This document shows, in pieces, positions 43,079 to 51,673 of a stretch of DNA of 64,000 bases; position 1 is the stretch's first letter, and the number at the start of each line of letters is the position of its first letter. The notes under the pieces are model-generated. The model was given only the letters and a program-made list of their open reading frames with translations, searched no databases and was not told the DNA's origin. This stretch comes from JAEXZL01 sp049943125. Lineage in GTDB: Bacteria > Bacillota > Clostridia > Clostridiales > Clostridiaceae. The stretch covers positions 992,001 through 1,056,000 of the forward strand of contig NZ_CP188040.1 of NCBI RefSeq assembly GCF_049943125.1. Direction: 5' to 3'. The position numbers were made by a program, and so were the translations under genes.

Positions 43079-45448
43079 TCACTCCACCATATCCCAAAAG
43101 CTCAGAAGCTCCTCTTTAAGCTCCATAGAGCTTCTTATAACCTTATAAGGAAGCCATTCCTGAGGCATGAGCTTTTCATAGCTCCCCTGTAGATACCTAT
43201 CATCGATGAGAAGCGCTGCTCCCTTATCTCTTTCTGTTCTGATTATTCTGCCCACTCCCTGAAGAACCTTATTCATGCCAGGATATACATAGGCAAATTC
43301 ATAGCCCCTACCCTTTTCCTTCTGAAAATAATCTCTCAGTATATCTCTTTCAGGATTGAGCCTTGGAAGTCCTACTCCTACCACTACAGCTCCAATAAGC
43401 CTATCTCCTGCAAGATCTATACCCTCAGAGAAGATTCCTCCTAGAACACAAAAGCCCACAAGAGTATCAGGATTATCCGCTCTAAAGGAGCCAAGGAAGG
43501 CCTCTCTCTCCTCCTCCTTCATATCCTCCTGCTGAACCAGAAGAGGAATATCATTAAACCTTTCAGAAAATCGTCTATGAATTTCCTTAAGATAAGCGTA
43601 GGAAGGGAAGAATATAAGATAATTTCCCTTTTTTACCGTAATAAAGGTATATATGTAGTTTAGTACTGCCTCGTAGGTCTGCTCTCTATTTTTATATCTA
43701 GTGGATATAGGAGCAACAGATATGTGGATATTCTCCTCAGGAAAGGGTGAAGGCAGCTTCATCCTATAATCCTCCTGATTATCCCCACCTAAAATATCCT
43801 GAAAATAATCTATTGGAGTAAGGGTGGCAGAAAAAATTATCTCTCCCTTAGCTCTTTTCATTGCCTGCTTAAGATTGTGAGAAGGATCCATACAGAAGAG
43901 CTTAAGCCTAACCTCCTTATCAGAAAGGTCTATATAGCTCACATAATGAGAATCATAAAGCTCTGTTATATTTAAAAAGCTATTTACCTTAAAGAATAGA
44001 TCTAATAGCTCCTCATAGCCTTCAGTGCCAGCACTCTTAGAAAGATATTCCTCCGCTTCTCTCTGAAAGATTCTAAGAGGCTTATAGATATCCCCAGGCT
44101 CCTTTTCGCTCACATGAAAGACCTCTCCCAGCTCCTCGCAGAGATGCCTAAGGGCAATAAACTCAGAATTAACTTCTCCCAAGGCCTTATAAAGCTTTGG
44201 AGCCTTCCCCTTCATTAGCTTTTTAAGCTTTAAAAAATCACTTTTTATCAGCTCTGCTGAATACATCTCCCGAGCTCTATCCACCAGATTATGTGCCTCA
44301 TCTATCAAAAACACATAAGACTCCCGGGAAGGATTATCAAAGAATCTCTTTAAATATACCCTGGGATCAAAGGCATAATTATAATCACAGATAATAGAAT
44401 CAGCCCATAAGGATAAATCCAAGGAAAATTCAAAAGGACAAACCCTGTACCTTTGAGCATATTCCTCTATTATTTCCCGGGTAAAATTATCTTCCTTAGT
44501 TATCACCTCAAAGAGTGCCTCATTAACCCTGTCAAAATGACCATGGGCATAGGGGCATTCCTCGGGACTGCAGGAAGCCTCACCGGCACAGAAGCATATT
44601 TTATCCTTAGCAGTAAGGGTAAGCACCTTCAGCTTCAACCCCTCACCCTTAAGCCTTTGAAAGGCTTCCTCTGCTACACTTCTGGTTATGGTCTTTGCCG
44701 TGAGATAAAAAATCTTGGAAGCTCTCCCTTCACCTAAGGCCTTAACGGAAGGAAATATGGTAGATATTGTCTTACCAATTCCTGTAGGAGCCTGAACAAA
44801 AAGCCTTTTACCTTCCTTTATAGTTCCATAGGAGGCCACAGCCAGCTCCCGCTGCCCTTTTCTGTAATAAGGAAACGGAAAGGCTACCTTTTCTATGGAG
44901 CTATTCCTCTCCTTCTCCCATTTAAGGGTATTTTCCGCCCAAAGATAATATTTATCTAAAATATCATAGAAGAAGTCATGGAGCTCCTCCTTTTTATATT
45001 CCTTGGTGAAGCTTTTTACCTCCTCAGTAGCCAGGGAAAAATACCTGAGCATCACAGAAATCTCTGTTAGCCCCATTTCCTCACAATGCATGTAGGCGTA
45101 GCACTTGGCTTGAGCCCAATGGAGCCTATTATAGTCCTCCTCTATGAGGGACAGATCTCTGGTGGTGCTCTTAATCTCTTCTATTACCTTCTTCCCATCC
45201 AGCTCTATTACCCCATCAATTCTTCCCTCCACCACAAGGTTTAGCTCCTTATAGGGTATTCTCATCTTTATATAAACCTCAGACTGATATTTAGGAAACT
45301 CCTTTTCATTGATTTTCTGCAGCTTCTGATGAGCTCTGGTACCTTCAACAGCCCTGCTGCTGGTCATAAAGCCACTATCTATGCTTCCTTCTCTGAGGAT
45401 AAATTCTATTAAATTTCTAACAGAAATTGACACTTCTCTTTCTGACAT
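43079..45448 (-). CDS. PD-(D/E)XK nuclease fused to DinG/Rad3-type helicase
   Basis: The N-terminal 120 or so residues have a RecB/Cas4-like nuclease pattern: GTRAHQKLQ, VEGRIDGVIEL and EEIKSTT. An iron-sulfur superfamily 2 helicase follows, with Walker A APTGIGKT and cysteines at CFCAGEASC, CPYAHG and VCPFEF that fit a 4Fe-4S cluster. It also has the DEAH box, IIFSATLT, and helicase motif VI as VLQGVGRIIRTERD. It is probably a 5'-3' DNA repair helicase acting on structured DNA. GAGG precedes the ATG. No LexA box was seen upstream. Confidence 0.9.
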   Translation of the reverse strand: MSEREVSISVRNLIEFILREGSIDSGFMTSSRAVEGTRAHQKLQKINEKEFPKYQSEVYIKMRIPYKELNLVVEGRIDGVIELDGKKVIEEIKSTTRDLSLIEEDYNRLHWAQAKCYAYMHCEEMGLTEISVMLRYFSLATEEVKSFTKEYKKEELHDFFYDILDKYYLWAENTLKWEKERNSSIEKVAFPFPYYRKGQRELAVASYGTIKEGKRLFVQAPTGIGKTISTIFPSVKALGEGRASKIFYLTAKTITRSVAEEAFQRLKGEGLKLKVLTLTAKDKICFCAGEASCSPEECPYAHGHFDRVNEALFEVITKEDNFTREIIEEYAQRYRVCPFEFSLDLSLWADSIICDYNYAFDPRVYLKRFFDNPSRESYVFLIDEAHNLVDRAREMYSAELIKSDFLKLKKLMKGKAPKLYKALGEVNSEFIALRHLCEELGEVFHVSEKEPGDIYKPLRIFQREAEEYLSKSAGTEGYEELLDLFFKVNSFLNITELYDSHYVSYIDLSDKEVRLKLFCMDPSHNLKQAMKRAKGEIIFSATLTPIDYFQDILGGDNQEDYRMKLPSPFPEENIHISVAPISTRYKNREQTYEAVLNYIYTFITVKKGNYLIFFPSYAYLKEIHRRFSERFNDIPLLVQQEDMKEEEREAFLGSFRADNPDTLVGFCVLGGIFSEGIDLAGDRLIGAVVVGVGLPRLNPERDILRDYFQKEKGRGYEFAYVYPGMNKVLQGVGRIIRTERDKGAALLIDDRYLQGSYEKLMPQEWLPYKVIRSSMELKEELLSFWDMVE

Positions 45449-45616
45449 TTAAACTACCTCATTTATTGTTTTATAGGTCATATCATTTTGTAATTATTTT
45501 ATGTATATATTATTCCATAAGAAGTATAAAAGATAAAGTAATAAGATAGGTCGTAATTATGCAAGCAATGGTATAATAGTTAGAAAGCATAGGAAGAAAG
45601 AATAAGGAGGTTTCTC

Positions 45617-45916
45617 ATGAAAATTCACATGTCTATAGAAACAGCTGAGCTTTTAAGAGAAATGCTTAAGGAAAAGAACAAAAAGGCTATAAGGATACTT
45701 TACAAGGGCTTTGGCTGTGGAGGAGTTACCTTAGGGGTTATGGCCGACGAAAAGAGAGCTGAGGATAGTTTATATGATATTCATGGCTTAAGTATAATAC
45801 TGGAAAGAGATATAGAAGAAAGCTATGAGGAGGTAAGAATACTTTACTCCAAAACTCCCTTTGGCCCTAAATTCCACATAGCTCTTCCTAGAGAAAAACC
45901 AGCTGAGGGCATCTAA
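45617..45916 (+). CDS. HesB/IscA-like protein
   Basis: This 99-aa protein matches the iron-sulfur biogenesis fold: MSIETAELLREML, IRILYKGFGCGGVTLGV and a C-terminal KTPFGPKFHIAL. Only one strongly placed Cys (FGCGG) is present and the usual C-terminal CGC pair is missing. It belongs to the divergent HesB-like group of Firmicutes and not to true IscA. AAGGAGG precedes the ATG. It is monocistronic and divergent from the helicase. Confidence 0.8.
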   Translation: MKIHMSIETAELLREMLKEKNKKAIRILYKGFGCGGVTLGVMADEKRAEDSLYDIHGLSIILERDIEESYEEVRILYSKTPFGPKFHIALPREKPAEGI

Positions 45917-46026
45917 TTAAAATAAACTAAATAACTCTAAGGTTATGACCTAGGATAAATCTATTTAGAATATATAAGGAAATATCACTATAGCATCTAA
46001 AGTGATTATTAAATTTGATAAAAGAA

Positions 46027-46070
46027 GCCGCAGGAGGTTTTAGGACTTATCATCCCAATCCACCTGCGGC
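46027..46070. terminator. Terminator between HesB-like and YvrJ genes
   Basis: GCCGCAGG and CCTGCGGC form an 8-bp GC-rich stem around a longer loop with an extra AGG/CC pairing. It lies between convergent genes and can serve both. Confidence 0.7.
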
Positions 46071-46077
46071 CTTTATC

Positions 46078-46242
46078 TTAATCTTTGTCATTTACCTTTT
46101 CACATAAAGTATTGATATTGTGGGACAACTCAGTAATACTCATGGTAAGAGCCTCCAGCTTCTGTTCCCCTCTTATGAGAAGATAGAGGGCAATAGCTAT
46201 AGGAAAGCCCACATTAGCAATTACATTTATCATATCCTCCAT
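46078..46242 (-). CDS. yvrJ: YvrJ family small membrane protein (54 aa)
   Basis: This short frame begins MEDMINVIANVGFPIAIALY and ends CEKVNDKD. One hydrophobic helix (about 8-23) is followed by RGEQKLEALTMSITELSHNI. This is the layout of the YvrJ family, which in Bacillus subtilis is encoded near the SigO system and has no firm function. A very strong GGAGGTGATA site sits before ATG 46242. It follows the DUF1836 gene by about 50 nt and is probably co-transcribed. Confidence 0.85.
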   Translation of the reverse strand: MEDMINVIANVGFPIAIALYLLIRGEQKLEALTMSITELSHNINTLCEKVNDKD

Positions 46243-46293
46243 TATTATCACCTCCGATAATAGTTATGCAGCAAATCGGAGGATTTCCAGAGA

Positions 46294-46896
46294 TTATTCC
46301 TTTTCTTCTATATCACTATAATCATGGATGAGTCTCTGTACGAGCTTCTTGATTATACTAGCTTGAGAAATAAGAGCCATTACCGTAAGAAAGAGCTCGA
46401 TCCTTTCCTCCTCATCTGGTGAAAGCTCCATGGCGTGAACAATTTCATCCAAGCTATCGCCAAAGCCACAAGGATTATCCAGAATGCTTCTCTTATTTTG
46501 ATGAATATTAGAAAATATCTTATATGCATCTTCCCAAGAAATAATGTCATCACTTCTATCATCTATACTGTTAAATGCCAGCTTCAATACCTTACGAATC
46601 TCTTCCGTTGTAAGAATGGGCCTCATATAGCTTATAAGCACCAGCTGAATTAAATGTACCTTAGTGTACCCTCTCTTTTTCCCTGCCTCTGGTTTTGATA
46701 TTATTTCGCTCTTAATATAATTTTGTATTATGTTATTAGTATACATTTCTTCTGTAAAGTTATCATTGAGGTAGTCTATAACCTGAGAAAGAAAAAAATC
46801 ATATTTGGGTAGTTCCTCATAAGGAACCAAATTGTGCGAAGATATATCCTCCACCAGTTCCATCAATTCCTTCATACAAAAGGTATCCTTGTGCAT
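46294..46896 (-). CDS. DUF1836 family regulator-like protein
   Basis: About 200 aa. The central part (EELPKYDFFLSQVIDYLND to YTKVHLIQLVLISYMRPI and LTTEEIRKVLKL) matches the DUF1836 family. These proteins have a MerR-like winged-helix N-terminal half and are of unknown function. ATG 46896 behind GGAGG is preferred to an in-frame GTG four codons earlier. Upstream lies the 1-kb region with the DnaA-box cluster. Confidence 0.85.
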   Translation of the reverse strand: MHKDTFCMKELMELVEDISSHNLVPYEELPKYDFFLSQVIDYLNDNFTEEMYTNNIIQNYIKSEIISKPEAGKKRGYTKVHLIQLVLISYMRPILTTEEIRKVLKLAFNSIDDRSDDIISWEDAYKIFSNIHQNKRSILDNPCGFGDSLDEIVHAMELSPDEEERIELFLTVMALISQASIIKKLVQRLIHDYSDIEEKE

Positions 46897-47123
46897 ATAC
46901 GCCTCCACTAGCCGATGAATTTATTAAGATTATTATATAACTACAATAACCTATTATCAAGTATTAAATACCACTTACTATCCGTTGAATATTATAGTAT
47001 TATTATGGTCAGAATATCAGAAAACAATTACTATTTATTCATGAGCCTAAGATGTCCACAGCGATATTAGGTAAATTCTTCGATAATTAATTAAAATCAT
47101 AAATATTCTGATAATAAAAATAG

Positions 47124-47358
47124 TTATCAACAAATTTTACAGACTTATCCACAAAATATGTTGGTAACTTTCTTAATAACAATTAAACACCTAGTTTTTA
47201 AAAAATAAATATCAACATTATCAACATTATCCACAATTGATTGTGCATAACTTGTTGAATAACTGTGGAATAGTCCTTTTTTATCAACATTCTATAAACA
47301 AAAAACCTATAATATATGTTGATTATAATTTGCAATCCATTTATTTACATGTGGAAAA
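47124..47358. promoter_or_regulatory. Cluster of DnaA-box-like 9-mers
   Basis: Four sites fit TTWTNCACA: TTATCCACA at 47145-47153 and 47227-47235 on the plus strand, and TTATGCACA (47242-47250) and TTTTCCACA (47350-47358) on the minus strand. Near-matches are TTATCAACA at 47124, 47218 and 47281, and TATTCCACA on the minus strand at 47264-47272. The flank to about 47880 is extremely AT-rich. No dnaA, dnaN or rpmH gene is present. The remainder of the 46897-47920 gap holds the abrB promoters and nothing else recognised. Confidence 0.75.
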
Positions 47359-47764
47359 CTAATTATTTCAGGAGCTTATTAAAGTTATCCATTGTGTTGC
47401 AATAATTTTTCCGTCAATTATTCCTATAATTTACTAATGTGTAGAAGTTTTTTTATTTTTTAAATACTTATAATAATATATTTATAAAAAATTAATTTTT
47501 AATTGAAAAGCTTAGGCTCTAAACCGATAATTCCATTCCCTCCTAAAAACATAATTGTAATATTAAGGAAATATTCTAACAATTCTTCGACAATAATTAT
47601 AGGATTGCACCAAAATATTACTATTTTATTTTTACATATAGTACATCTTTAACATAAAGTTAAAATTATATAAATTTTACATATATATACAAAATAATTT
47701 TCGAAACCTTAGATAAATCAAGGGTTTGTCCAATTTCGTTTTTTTAAATTTTGATTCGTACTTA

Positions 47765-47894
47765 TTGACATTTCTATTTTATGGTAGTATCATAGGATAT
47801 AAAGAGAAAAAATCAAAAAAATATGCAAATTTATAAAATCATATGTTTGACTAGATATTACAATTTTGTTATAATAATAAAAACAAATGTCGAA
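47765..47894 (+). promoter_or_regulatory. Tandem abrB promoters with Spo0A box
   Basis: Promoter one: TTGACA (47765-47770), 17 bp, TATCAT (47788-47793). Promoter two: TTGACT (47847-47852), 17 bp, TATAAT (47870-47875). TGTCGAA, the core of a Spo0A box, lies at 47888-47894, just past the second start point, where Spo0A is known to repress abrB in Bacillus. A reverse copy is at 47586-47592. Confidence 0.75.
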
Positions 47895-47920
47895 TGATGT
47901 AAAACAAGGAGGAAATATCA

Positions 47921-48166
47921 ATGAAATCAACAGGAGTAGTTAGAAGAGTAGACGAACTAGGAAGAATTGTAATCCCAATAGAATTAAGAAGAACATTAGA
48001 CATCGCTGAGAAGGACGCTTTAGAAATATATGTTGACGGCGAGCAAATCATATTAAAGAAATACGAACCAGCTTGTATTTTCTGTGGTGACGCTAGGGAC
48101 GTTATAAACTACAAAGGCAAGAACATCTGCCAAAACTGCTTAGCTGAAATGAAAAGCGAAAAATAA
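47921..48166 (+). CDS. abrB: Transition-state regulator AbrB
   Basis: This 81-aa protein has the swapped-hairpin DNA-binding domain MKSTGVVRRVDELGRIVIPIELRRTL... and LEIYVDGEQIILKKYEP at its N-terminus. A C-terminal CIFCGDARD...CQNC cysteine pattern follows, typical of clostridial AbrB proteins. AbrB represses many stationary-phase genes as a tetramer. AAGGAGG precedes the ATG. Its position near rsmI follows the conserved Firmicute order. Confidence 0.96.
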   Translation: MKSTGVVRRVDELGRIVIPIELRRTLDIAEKDALEIYVDGEQIILKKYEPACIFCGDARDVINYKGKNICQNCLAEMKSEK

Positions 48167-48175
48167 TATCTCTCG

Positions 48176-48204
48176 AAGTACCCAGTGCAGGGTACTTTCT
48201 CTTT
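48176..48204 (+). terminator. abrB terminator
   Basis: AAGTACCC and GGGTACTT form an 8-bp stem around AGTGCA, followed by a T-rich stretch, 10 nt after the abrB stop. Confidence 0.85.
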
Positions 48205-48316
48205 TGCCCTTAATAAACACAAATCCCATGACTTATGGAATACATAATATAAACGCCTAAGCTTTTTTGTTATTAGCAGGAGAGCTTTAAGGACATTTAT
48301 AAACATAGTAAGCAAC

Positions 48317-48352
48317 AAGAGGATGCAAAGTCAGCATCCTCTTTTATATTTT
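48317..48352 (+). terminator. Second terminator downstream of abrB
   Basis: A perfect 10-bp stem (48317-48326 with 48334-48343) is followed by TTTATATTTT on the plus strand. No gene lies between it and the abrB terminator, so it may end a short unannotated transcript or act for rsmI on the opposite strand. Confidence 0.65.
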
Positions 48353-48401
48353 CAAAAAAGCCTCTTAAGCTTACACTATCAAATTATCAGCTATACTTAG
48401 G

Positions 48402-49241
48402 CTATATATCCAAAGAATGCTTGTAAACCTCCGATTTAGGAAGATTTCTATCCTTCGCCACCTGCTTTATAGCATCCTTTTTGCTCATTCCATCATCAAT
48501 ATAAGAAAGTATATGCTCCTCTATGGTGAGACTGCTCCACTTCTCCTCTTCTTCTCTTTGAATCTCTTCCATTGTCTTCCCCTGGAGCACAACAACATAT
48601 TCTCCCCTAGGATCTTTATTTGAATAATACTCCACCGCCTCAGCAAGGGGCAGCCTTATTATTTCCTCATGGAGCTTTGTAAGCTCTCTACAAAGAGCCA
48701 CAGTCCTATTTCCAAGGCTGTCATAAAGGAAGGCTAAAGTATCCTTAAGCCTATGAGGCGCTTCATAAAATATAAGAGTTTCCTTTCTATCCTTAAGCTC
48801 CTCTATAAGCGGCTTCCTCTCTTTATTCTCTCTAGGAAGAAAACCAGAGAAGATAAATCTAGTGGTATCCAAACCAGAGTTAACCAATGCAGTAGTTATA
48901 GCCGTTGCCCCAGGAAGTACCTCAAAGGGTAGCTTCTTCTCTATACACTCCCTCACCATAACACTACCAGGATCAGATATCCCCGGAGTACCAGCATCAG
49001 TAATAAGAGCTATATTCTCCCCTCTCTCCAGTCTCTCCCCTATAGAAAAGGCCTTCTCCCTTTCATTATGCTGATGATAGCTTATCAAAGGCTTTTTAAT
49101 CTCATAATGATTAAGCAACTTAAGACTCTGACGAGTATCCTCAGCCAATATTACATCAACCTCCCTAAGCACCTCCAAGGCCCTCAGAGTTATATCCTTC
49201 AGATTACCTATAGGCGTAGGCACCAAATAAAGCTTTCCCAT
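48402..49241 (-). CDS. rsmI: 16S rRNA (cytidine-1402-2'-O)-methyltransferase
   Basis: A 279-aa tetrapyrrole-methylase-fold protein starting LYLVPTPIGNLKDITLRAL. It has DVILAEDTRQS, the SYHQHNE loop, LITDAGTPGISDPG and EVLPGATAITTALVNSG. It methylates the ribose of C1402 in 16S rRNA. AAGGAGGAGG precedes the ATG. The C-terminal IDDGMSKKDAIKQVAKDR helix pair is the usual small domain. The order abrB, rsmI, yabB-like is conserved in Firmicutes. Confidence 0.96.
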   Translation of the reverse strand: MGKLYLVPTPIGNLKDITLRALEVLREVDVILAEDTRQSLKLLNHYEIKKPLISYHQHNEREKAFSIGERLERGENIALITDAGTPGISDPGSVMVRECIEKKLPFEVLPGATAITTALVNSGLDTTRFIFSGFLPRENKERKPLIEELKDRKETLIFYEAPHRLKDTLAFLYDSLGNRTVALCRELTKLHEEIIRLPLAEAVEYYSNKDPRGEYVVVLQGKTMEEIQREEEEKWSSLTIEEHILSYIDDGMSKKDAIKQVAKDRNLPKSEVYKHSLDI

Positions 49242-49249
49242 AAAGCCCT

Positions 49250-49525
49250 CCTCCTTCTCTTTGCTCTCTTCTATCCTCTATCTTCTATCTATTAGCGCAA
49301 CTAATAATCCCCCTATTGGCTCCCAGCCCAATAATCTCTCTATTAGCGCAGCTAATAATCTCTCTTCTTTGCTCTTCAACTCTTACCTCTTAGTTGCTCT
49401 TGTCTCTTAGTTGCTCTGCTCTCTTATCTATTCTCTCTTCTCTCTTCTCTGCTCTTTCAACTCTTACCTCTTAGCCCTTACCTCTTACTTGCTCTTCTCT
49501 CTTCTCTTTTCTCTCTTCTCTGCTC
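49250..49525 (-). repeat. Purine-rich repeat with short hairpins, copy 2
   Basis: Between the methylase stop and the rsmI start the minus strand is nearly all A/G, with units such as GAGAAGAGAGAA and GTAAGAGGTAAG. Three short hairpin units sit at 49290-49359: ATTAG-loop-CTAAT, ATTGG-loop-CCAAT, and ATTAGC-loop-GCTAAT. The last two are almost identical to the pair at 37582-37634. This fills the whole gap; nothing else is recognised in it. Confidence 0.75.
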
Positions 49526-50281
49526 CTATCTCCCATAAATCCTATCAATCTCTTCACTATACCCACCCTCATCCTTATACACATATAACGGCGGCAGGAA
49601 CCTTAAAAATTCTCCTCCATCTCTCTGACCTTCTACAAGGACAATGTTTGGAGCCTTTTTTGTATTTGGGTGAACAAGCTGTATGGCTTTAGGCTCTATT
49701 TTATGCTTTCTCATGAGGCACAAAATATCAGCAAGTCTTTCTGGTCTATGTACCATATATAAACGTCCATTATCCTTTAAAAGCATCCTAGAGGCAATAA
49801 TTACATCCTCTAAGGTGCAGAGGATCTCATGACGAGCTATTGCATTCTTATCTTCTGGATTAAGAATTCCAGAGCCTTTTAACTTATAGGGAGGATTTAC
49901 CGTAACCACATCAAATCTTCCTAAGCTCTTAATTAGCTCCTTATCCTTTAAATCTCCAGGTATAAAGCTAACTCTATCCTCTAAACCGTTGAAAACCCTA
50001 CTTCTCTCGGCCATTTCCGACATTTCCTCCTGGATTTCAAGGCCTACGATATCTTTACTTTCGGATTTACCAGCTAGTAGAATGGGAACTATCCCTGTGC
50101 CACTGCAGAGATCCATAACTCTATGACTTTTCTTTACCTTTGCAAAGGAAGCTAAAAGCACAGCATCCACTCCAAAACGAAAAGCATCCTTCTTTTGTAT
50201 TAGAGCAAGACCCTTTAGCTGCAGATCCTCCAAGGTTTCATCCTCTTTTAAAAAAGCTTCTAAAGCTTCCTTTTCCTTCAT
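49526..50281 (-). CDS. TrmN6/YabB-like tRNA adenine-N6 methyltransferase
   Basis: About 251 aa with a FRFGVDAVLLASFAKV segment, SAM motif I VMDLCSGTGIVPILLA, LEIQEEMSEMAER and the N6-adenine methylase tetrad NPPY (VTVNPPYK). Family members methylate A37 of tRNA-Val. ATG 50281 behind AAGGAAGAG replaces a longer in-frame start with a basic extension. The stop codon opens directly into the purine-rich repeat. Confidence 0.9.
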   Translation of the reverse strand: MKEKEALEAFLKEDETLEDLQLKGLALIQKKDAFRFGVDAVLLASFAKVKKSHRVMDLCSGTGIVPILLAGKSESKDIVGLEIQEEMSEMAERSRVFNGLEDRVSFIPGDLKDKELIKSLGRFDVVTVNPPYKLKGSGILNPEDKNAIARHEILCTLEDVIIASRMLLKDNGRLYMVHRPERLADILCLMRKHKIEPKAIQLVHPNTKKAPNIVLVEGQRDGGEFLRFLPPLYVYKDEGGYSEEIDRIYGR

Positions 50282-50342
50282 AGCACTCTTCCTTTTCCAA
50301 AATAGCTTTTTTCTTCTATAGAATAATATCATAAAAAATAAT

Positions 50343-50381
50343 AAAGTCCTATCTAATTTTTATAATTAGGTAGGACTTTTA
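50343..50381 (-). terminator. Terminator of the first NlpC/P60 gene
   Basis: AAAGTCCTA and TAGGACTTT arms pair around an AT-rich middle that extends the stem, followed by an AT/T-rich stretch on the minus strand. It lies about 45 nt after the hydrolase stop. Confidence 0.8.
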
Positions 50382-50423
50382 ATAATTAATCTTCGTATTA
50401 TATTATAACTAAGTTATTATTAA

Positions 50424-51626
50424 TTATAAAACTCTTCTAGCTGCATAGAAAGCATAAACTGAAGATACCTTAACAACATCACCAGTATGTGGTGCATGGA
50501 TGAATTGGTTATTACCAATATAGATACCTACATGACCTGCATGGGTAAATACTAAATCTCCAGGTTGCATTTCTGCTCTTGAAACAGCTCTTCCTACATT
50601 TATCTGACTGTAGGTAGTTCTAGTTATGTTATAGCCAAAGTGAGCAAATACATACTGAGTAAATCCAGAGCAATCAAAGCCTCTAGGTGTTGTTCCCCCA
50701 TAAACATAAGGAACTCCTAAGAATTTATAAGCATAGCTTATTAATGCTGAAGCACTAGCAGAAGCTGTGCTATCTCCTCTTGAAGGAGTATATTGTGGTG
50801 TTTCTAATTGAGTGATTTTGCTCTTTCCTTTTTCAATTGCATCAACTACCTTTGCATCAGTACCTTCTGTAACAATACTTTGTCTTAGGCCTCTTAGAGT
50901 TTCTATTGTATTTCTTAACTCAGAAACACTGTTGCTGTTGTTAATAACACTGATTGGATATTGAACTAGAGCATATTCCTTATCCTCTAAGCTTCCTTCA
51001 ATCTTTGCCATCTCAGCCTTTGCTTCATTTACTATAGACTGTTGCTTTTCCTGCTTTACATCAAGCTCTGCAAGCTTTTCTTCATTTTCTTGTTTAAGAC
51101 TCTCTACCTCAGCAACCTGAGCATCAAGCTGTTTAACGGTATTATCAAGCTCTTCCTTTTTCTCATTCACTTCATTGATGATTTTTTTGTCAAGCTCTAA
51201 AAGCTTTCCAATTGCCTGTACTCTTGCAATTAAATCAGTGAAGCCTTCTGAATCTAACAGGATGGATATATAGGAAGTTTGTCCTCCATTCTTATAAAAA
51301 GCCCTCATCTTAGATCCATATAAGGTTTCCAGCTCAAGAAGCTCTGCCTTTTTCACTTCGATATCCTCTTCAGTTTCTTTGATCTTCACCTGAAAAGCTG
51401 ATATCTGATTGTTATTTTCATTTATAGCATTTTGTACTACTCCGATTTCTTCGTCTAATATATATAGCTGCCCTTCTAATCCCGCTACTTTTTCCTCAAT
51501 AGCTTTGAACTCATTTCTTTCTTGTTGTAACTGCTGTTCCGAACTAACTGGCTCAGCAAACACCGCAGTTGCCTGTCCAAAAACCAAGGCTCCCGCTATA
51601 ACAGTTGCAATAAGCTTTCTATTCAT
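50424..51626 (-). CDS. Secreted NlpC/P60 peptidoglycan hydrolase with coiled coil, paralogue 1
   Basis: A signal peptide (MNRKLIATVIAGALVFGQ, then ATAVFAEP) precedes a long coiled coil of about 220 residues with the PcsB/CwlO-like SYISILLDSEGFTDLIARV turn. A short linker leads to a C-terminal NlpC/P60 domain: YGGTTPRGFDCSGFTQYV with the catalytic Cys, THAGHVGIYIG with the catalytic His, and FIHAPHTGD. It should cut D-Glu-diaminopimelate type bonds in peptidoglycan. ATG 51626 is chosen for the signal peptide; the frame is open to 51686. First of three tandem paralogues, each with its own terminator and WalR-like site. The linker is short compared with the other two. Confidence 0.93.
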   Translation of the reverse strand: MNRKLIATVIAGALVFGQATAVFAEPVSSEQQLQQERNEFKAIEEKVAGLEGQLYILDEEIGVVQNAINENNNQISAFQVKIKETEEDIEVKKAELLELETLYGSKMRAFYKNGGQTSYISILLDSEGFTDLIARVQAIGKLLELDKKIINEVNEKKEELDNTVKQLDAQVAEVESLKQENEEKLAELDVKQEKQQSIVNEAKAEMAKIEGSLEDKEYALVQYPISVINNSNSVSELRNTIETLRGLRQSIVTEGTDAKVVDAIEKGKSKITQLETPQYTPSRGDSTASASASALISYAYKFLGVPYVYGGTTPRGFDCSGFTQYVFAHFGYNITRTTYSQINVGRAVSRAEMQPGDLVFTHAGHVGIYIGNNQFIHAPHTGDVVKVSSVYAFYAARRVL

Positions 51627-51636
51627 AAGTCTATTT

Positions 51637-51673
51637 GCCTCGAAATTCTCAGGTCGAGGCCGCCTCCTTCCCC
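51637..51673 (-). promoter_or_regulatory. G-rich SD and hairpin before NlpC/P60 paralogue 1
   Basis: The mRNA has GTAGGGGAAGGAGG around 51665-51678. A 7-bp hairpin GCCTCGA/TCGAGGC follows, then about ten bases before the ATG. The hairpin would bring the strong SD close to the start codon. The G-rich part is complementary to candidate sRNA 1. Confidence 0.55.

Noticed and set aside
47124..47880. The chromosomal replication origin itself
   Set aside because: DnaA boxes and an AT-rich tract are present, but dnaA, dnaN, rpmH or other usual neighbours are absent, so only a DnaA-binding cluster is claimed.
49250..49525. CRISPR array
   Set aside because: The short hairpin units are not separated by unique spacers of constant length and no cas genes are present.
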